From NCBI RefSeq assembly GCF_009795805.1, contig NZ_WTEY01000007.1:46263-110262 (forward strand): a stretch of 64,000 nucleotides of DNA, in the 5' to 3' direction. Below the pieces are notes generated by a model. It searched no databases, was not told the origin of the DNA, and was given only the letters and a program-made list of their open reading frames with translations. The DNA is from Gilliamella sp. Pra-s52 (GTDB lineage: Bacteria; Pseudomonadota; Gammaproteobacteria; Enterobacterales; Orbaceae). Position numbers and translations under genes: made by a program. Shown here one piece after another: positions 61,732 through 64,000 of this stretch. The stretch's first letter is position 1. Each line of letters opens with the position of its first letter.

Positions 61732-63255
61732 ATGTCTCTTGCAACTATTTATACTCGGGCATCTATTGGAATACAGGCTCCTTTAATAAACGTTGAAGTT
61801 CATATTAGTAATGGCTTGCCTGGCTTTGTTTTAGTTGGACTACCTGAAGCAACTGTTAAAGAAGCTAAAGATCGAGTTAGAAGTGCTATTATTAATAGCG
61901 GTTTTACTTTTCCAACTAAAAAAATAACAGTAAACTTATCTCCAGCAGATCTACCAAAAGAAGGAAGCCGTTTCGATTTACCTATAGCTATTGCTATTCT
62001 TGCCGCAACGGAACAAATTCCAACAGAAAATTTATTACATTATGAATTTTTAGGTGAATTAGCTCTGTCTGGAAATATCAGGGCAGTAAAAGGGGCTATT
62101 CCTGCTGCTATTTCTTCTAAAAAGAATAAACGTACCTTAATTATTTCAGCTGAAAACCAATCTGAAATTTCTTTGATTCACGAAAATAATACATTGGTTA
62201 CTAGCAACTTATTAGAATTATGCCAATATTTATATAATCAGATTAATTTACCAAGTGTTCAATATCGTGAATATCAAGATGTTGATAATAACTTGGCCTG
62301 TCTACAAGATATAATCGGACAAGAACACGCCAAAAGAGCATTAGAAATTGCGGCAGCAGGAGGACACAATTTATTATTAATTGGCCCCCCAGGAACAGGT
62401 AAAACAATGTTAGCTACTCGTTTAACATCTTTATTACCACAATTATCAGATGAAGAAGCACTTGAAAGTGCAGCAATAACAAGTCTAGTTAGTCCAAATG
62501 GCACAATTAAGAACTGGCGTAAGAGGCCTTTTAGATCGCCACACCATAGCACATCAGCAGCAGCGCTAGTTGGCGGAGGAACAATCCCTAAACCAGGAGA
62601 GATTTCACTAGCTCATAATGGGATATTGTTTTTAGATGAATTGCCTGAGTTCAATAGAAAAGTATTAGACGCTTTAAGAGAACCAATTGAATCAGGTGAA
62701 ATTATTATTTCGAGAGCCAATGCAAAAATAAAATTTCCAGCAAAGTTCCAACTAATAGCTGCTATGAATCCAAGTCCAACAGGGCATTATCAAGGGACTC
62801 ATAATAGAACGACTCCACAACAAACTATTCGATATTTAAATCGATTATCAGGACCATTTCTTGACAGGTTTGATATTTCCATTGAAGTCCCATTATTACC
62901 CAAAGGAACATTAAGTCAAAAAGCAATTACAGCAGAATCAACTGAAACAATAAAACAACGAGTTCTACAAGCAAGAAATATTCAATTTAAAAGAAATAAT
63001 AAACTAAATAGTCAATTAAGTGCAAAAGAAATTCAATGCCATTGTAAATTATCAAATGAAGATAGTGAATACCTAGAGCAGGCATTGATTAAATTGGGCT
63101 TATCTGCTAGAGCATGGCATCGAATATTAAAAGTATCAAGGACAATTGCGGATTTAGATAGCTCAAATAATATAGAACGAAAACATATCTCAGAAGCATT
63201 AAGTTATCGTTCTATGGATAGATTACTAATTCAATTACACAAAAATATTGGTTAA
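61732..63255 (+). CDS. comM: ComM/YifB family Mg-chelatase-like AAA+ ATPase
   Basis: A hexameric helicase that promotes branch migration during natural transformation in other bacteria. About 507 residues from ATG 61732 (MSLATIYTRA), aligned with E. coli YifB. The N-terminal Lon-protease-like ChlI domain has GLPEATVKEAKDRVRSA, followed by Walker A GPPGTGKTM, Walker B ILFLDELPEF, and the C-terminal Mg-chelatase domain. A TTG three codons upstream is also open. It converges on maoP with a four-base gap, a synteny shared with E. coli. Confidence 0.93.
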   Translation: MSLATIYTRASIGIQAPLINVEVHISNGLPGFVLVGLPEATVKEAKDRVRSAIINSGFTFPTKKITVNLSPADLPKEGSRFDLPIAIAILAATEQIPTENLLHYEFLGELALSGNIRAVKGAIPAAISSKKNKRTLIISAENQSEISLIHENNTLVTSNLLELCQYLYNQINLPSVQYREYQDVDNNLACLQDIIGQEHAKRALEIAAAGGHNLLLIGPPGTGKTMLATRLTSLLPQLSDEEALESAAITSLVSPNGTIKNWRKRPFRSPHHSTSAAALVGGGTIPKPGEISLAHNGILFLDELPEFNRKVLDALREPIESGEIIISRANAKIKFPAKFQLIAAMNPSPTGHYQGTHNRTTPQQTIRYLNRLSGPFLDRFDISIEVPLLPKGTLSQKAITAESTETIKQRVLQARNIQFKRNNKLNSQLSAKEIQCHCKLSNEDSEYLEQALIKLGLSARAWHRILKVSRTIADLDSSNNIERKHISEALSYRSMDRLLIQLHKNIG

Positions 63256-63259
63256 CGAA

Positions 63260-63598
63260 TTAGTCATCAGTGTCAACAAAATCATCAATTACATCAACTT
63301 GTGGTTTTCCGCCTGATAATGTATGAAAACGTTTTGGCTTATTTATTCGGGAAAGGTACTTTAACCATGTTTTTTCAAAATCGGTCGATGCCTGTTTTTT
63401 TCCTCTACAAACTGCTAAAAATGATTTTTCTTCAGCTGTAGCTGGTTTTTTTACTTCTGTATCAAGATCTCTAAAAGCACAACCATGTTTTTCTAAAATA
63501 AGTGCTTCTTTAATGGTAAAATCCCCATGACGAGAGAACCCTCTTGGATAATTTTTATTATCAAAAAATCGTTGTTGGCTCACAAAACTATCAGTCAT
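63260..63598 (-). CDS. maoP: Macrodomain Ori organisation protein MaoP (YifE)
   Basis: A 112-residue protein needed in E. coli to constrain DNA mobility in the Ori macrodomain through the nearby maoS site. The sequence is strongly conserved: [27 protein letters not shown] and [14 protein letters not shown]. Its position beside comM and the distal tRNAs of an rRNA operon is also that of E. coli (rrnC region), except that hdfR is absent. I cannot identify maoS itself. Confidence 0.93.
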   Translation of the reverse strand: MTDSFVSQQRFFDNKNYPRGFSRHGDFTIKEALILEKHGCAFRDLDTEVKKPATAEEKSFLAVCRGKKQASTDFEKTWLKYLSRINKPKRFHTLSGGKPQVDVIDDFVDTDD

Positions 63599-63731
63599 GC
63601 TTTATCCCCTTTAGTTTTAAAATTAGTTGGCGGGAATTATAATTAACTAAGTCAATCTGTAAACAAAAATTTTTTATTTATATAAATAAAAGTAATCAAG
63701 CGAACAAAATTGAATCAAAATAGCTATTTTT

Positions 63732-63807
63732 TGGCAGGGGCGGAGAGTCTCGAACTCCCAACACCCGGTTTTGGAGACCGGTGCTCTACCAATTGAACTA
63801 CGCCCCT
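63732..63807 (-). tRNA. tRNA-Trp (anticodon CCA)
   Basis: Seventy-six bases on the minus strand start AGGGGCGTAGTTCAATTGG and end with an encoded CCA. The anticodon arm CGGTCTCCAAAACCG shows CCA, and the T-arm GGGAGTTCGAGACTCTC differs from E. coli by one base. It is the last gene of the rRNA operon, eight bases after tRNA-Asp. Confidence 0.97.
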
Positions 63808-63815
63808 AAATAAGG

Positions 63816-63892
63816 TGGCGGAACGGACGGGGCTCGAACCCGCGACCCCCTGCGTGACAGGCAGGTATTCTAACCAACTGAACTACCGCTCC
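63816..63892 (-). tRNA. tRNA-Asp (anticodon GTC)
   Basis: Seventy-seven bases on the minus strand start GGAGCGGTAGTTCAGTTGG and end with an encoded CCA. The anticodon arm CCTGCCTGTCACGCAGG shows GTC. It sits between the 5S rRNA and tRNA-Trp, the distal tRNA pair also found in E. coli rrnC. Confidence 0.97.
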
Positions 63893-63926
63893 ACCGTATT
63901 TGGTGTGTTTATCTATATTTAAAAGT

Positions 63927-64000
63927 CTGGCGGCACCCTACTCTCACATGGGTAATACCCACACTACCATCGGCACTACGGCGTTTCACTTCTGAGTTCG
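63927..64000 (-). rRNA. rrf: 5S ribosomal RNA, 3' part
   Basis: The last 74 or so bases of a 5S rRNA on the minus strand, beginning CGAACTCAGAAGTGAAACGC and running through CCGATGGTAGTGTGG to a CCGCCAGA end. The 5' part and the 23S and 16S genes lie beyond the window. The exact 3' end is set by analogy and may be off by a few bases. Confidence 0.93.

Overview
The window is about 64 kb of AT-rich chromosome from a gammaproteobacterium. GltB, Ppc, MoeB, DusC, MaoP, ComM and the complex I subunits all align readily with their E. coli counterparts. Gene blocks such as 5S-tRNA-Asp-tRNA-Trp...maoP-comM, mepM-znuA/znuCB and aspS-nudB are enterobacterial in order. The strong AT bias, long AT-rich intergenic spaces and reduced operons suggest a host-associated lineage near the Enterobacterales. 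The family Orbaceae (Gilliamella, Frischella, Orbus) is my best guess, made from general resemblance and not from a database comparison.

Layout. 1-1.6 kb: the end of trmD, rplS and a MarC-family protein. 1.7-8.8 kb: a D-amino-acid locus with a D-ornithine/D-lysine-type decarboxylase, an antiporter-like APC transporter, an ornithine-racemase-like enzyme and a LysP-like permease. It is read from a clear sigma-54 promoter and is divergent from its own PAS/AAA+ enhancer-binding protein. 8.8-12.4 kb: a BaiN/HI0933-family flavoprotein and a pair of membrane spermidine-synthase-like proteins. 13-19 kb: gltBD. 19.2-22.7 kb: tRNA-Ala and yajC-secD-secF. 22.8-28.8 kb: a nuo cluster holding only nuoJKLMN, with several proton-path residues replaced. 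29-37 kb: ppc, a Sel1-repeat protein, ubiD, a small secreted protein, nudB and aspS. 37.5-40.7 kb: a nicotinamidase-like enzyme, a DUF3100 membrane protein, a small membrane partner and an M20 peptidase in one run. 40.7-45.3 kb: moeB-dusC, a membrane gene split at a T7 tract, and murJ. 45.6-50.7 kb: an AbgT-family transporter with pepT, and a Fur-box-preceded TonB receptor. 51-57.5 kb: tRNA-Lys, cpoB-pal-tolB without tolQRA, mutM and mrcB. 57.6-61.6 kb: mepM and the Zur-controlled znuA/znuCB. 61.7-64 kb: comM, maoP, tRNA-Trp, tRNA-Asp and the 3' part of a 5S rRNA on the minus strand, the distal end of an rRNA operon.

Most of the window is housekeeping. The parts most worth a second look are (1) the orphan complex I membrane arm, which has intact reading frames but has lost NuoK Glu36, NuoM Lys234/Lys265/Glu407 and the NuoL His/Lys axis, and carries an Asn/Ser/Asp-rich insert in NuoN; (2) the sigma-54 D-amino-acid locus; (3) the nicotinamidase/DUF3100/M20 cassette; (4) the T7-interrupted membrane gene; and (5) a two-copy intergenic repeat, one copy of which forms a 32-bp hairpin.
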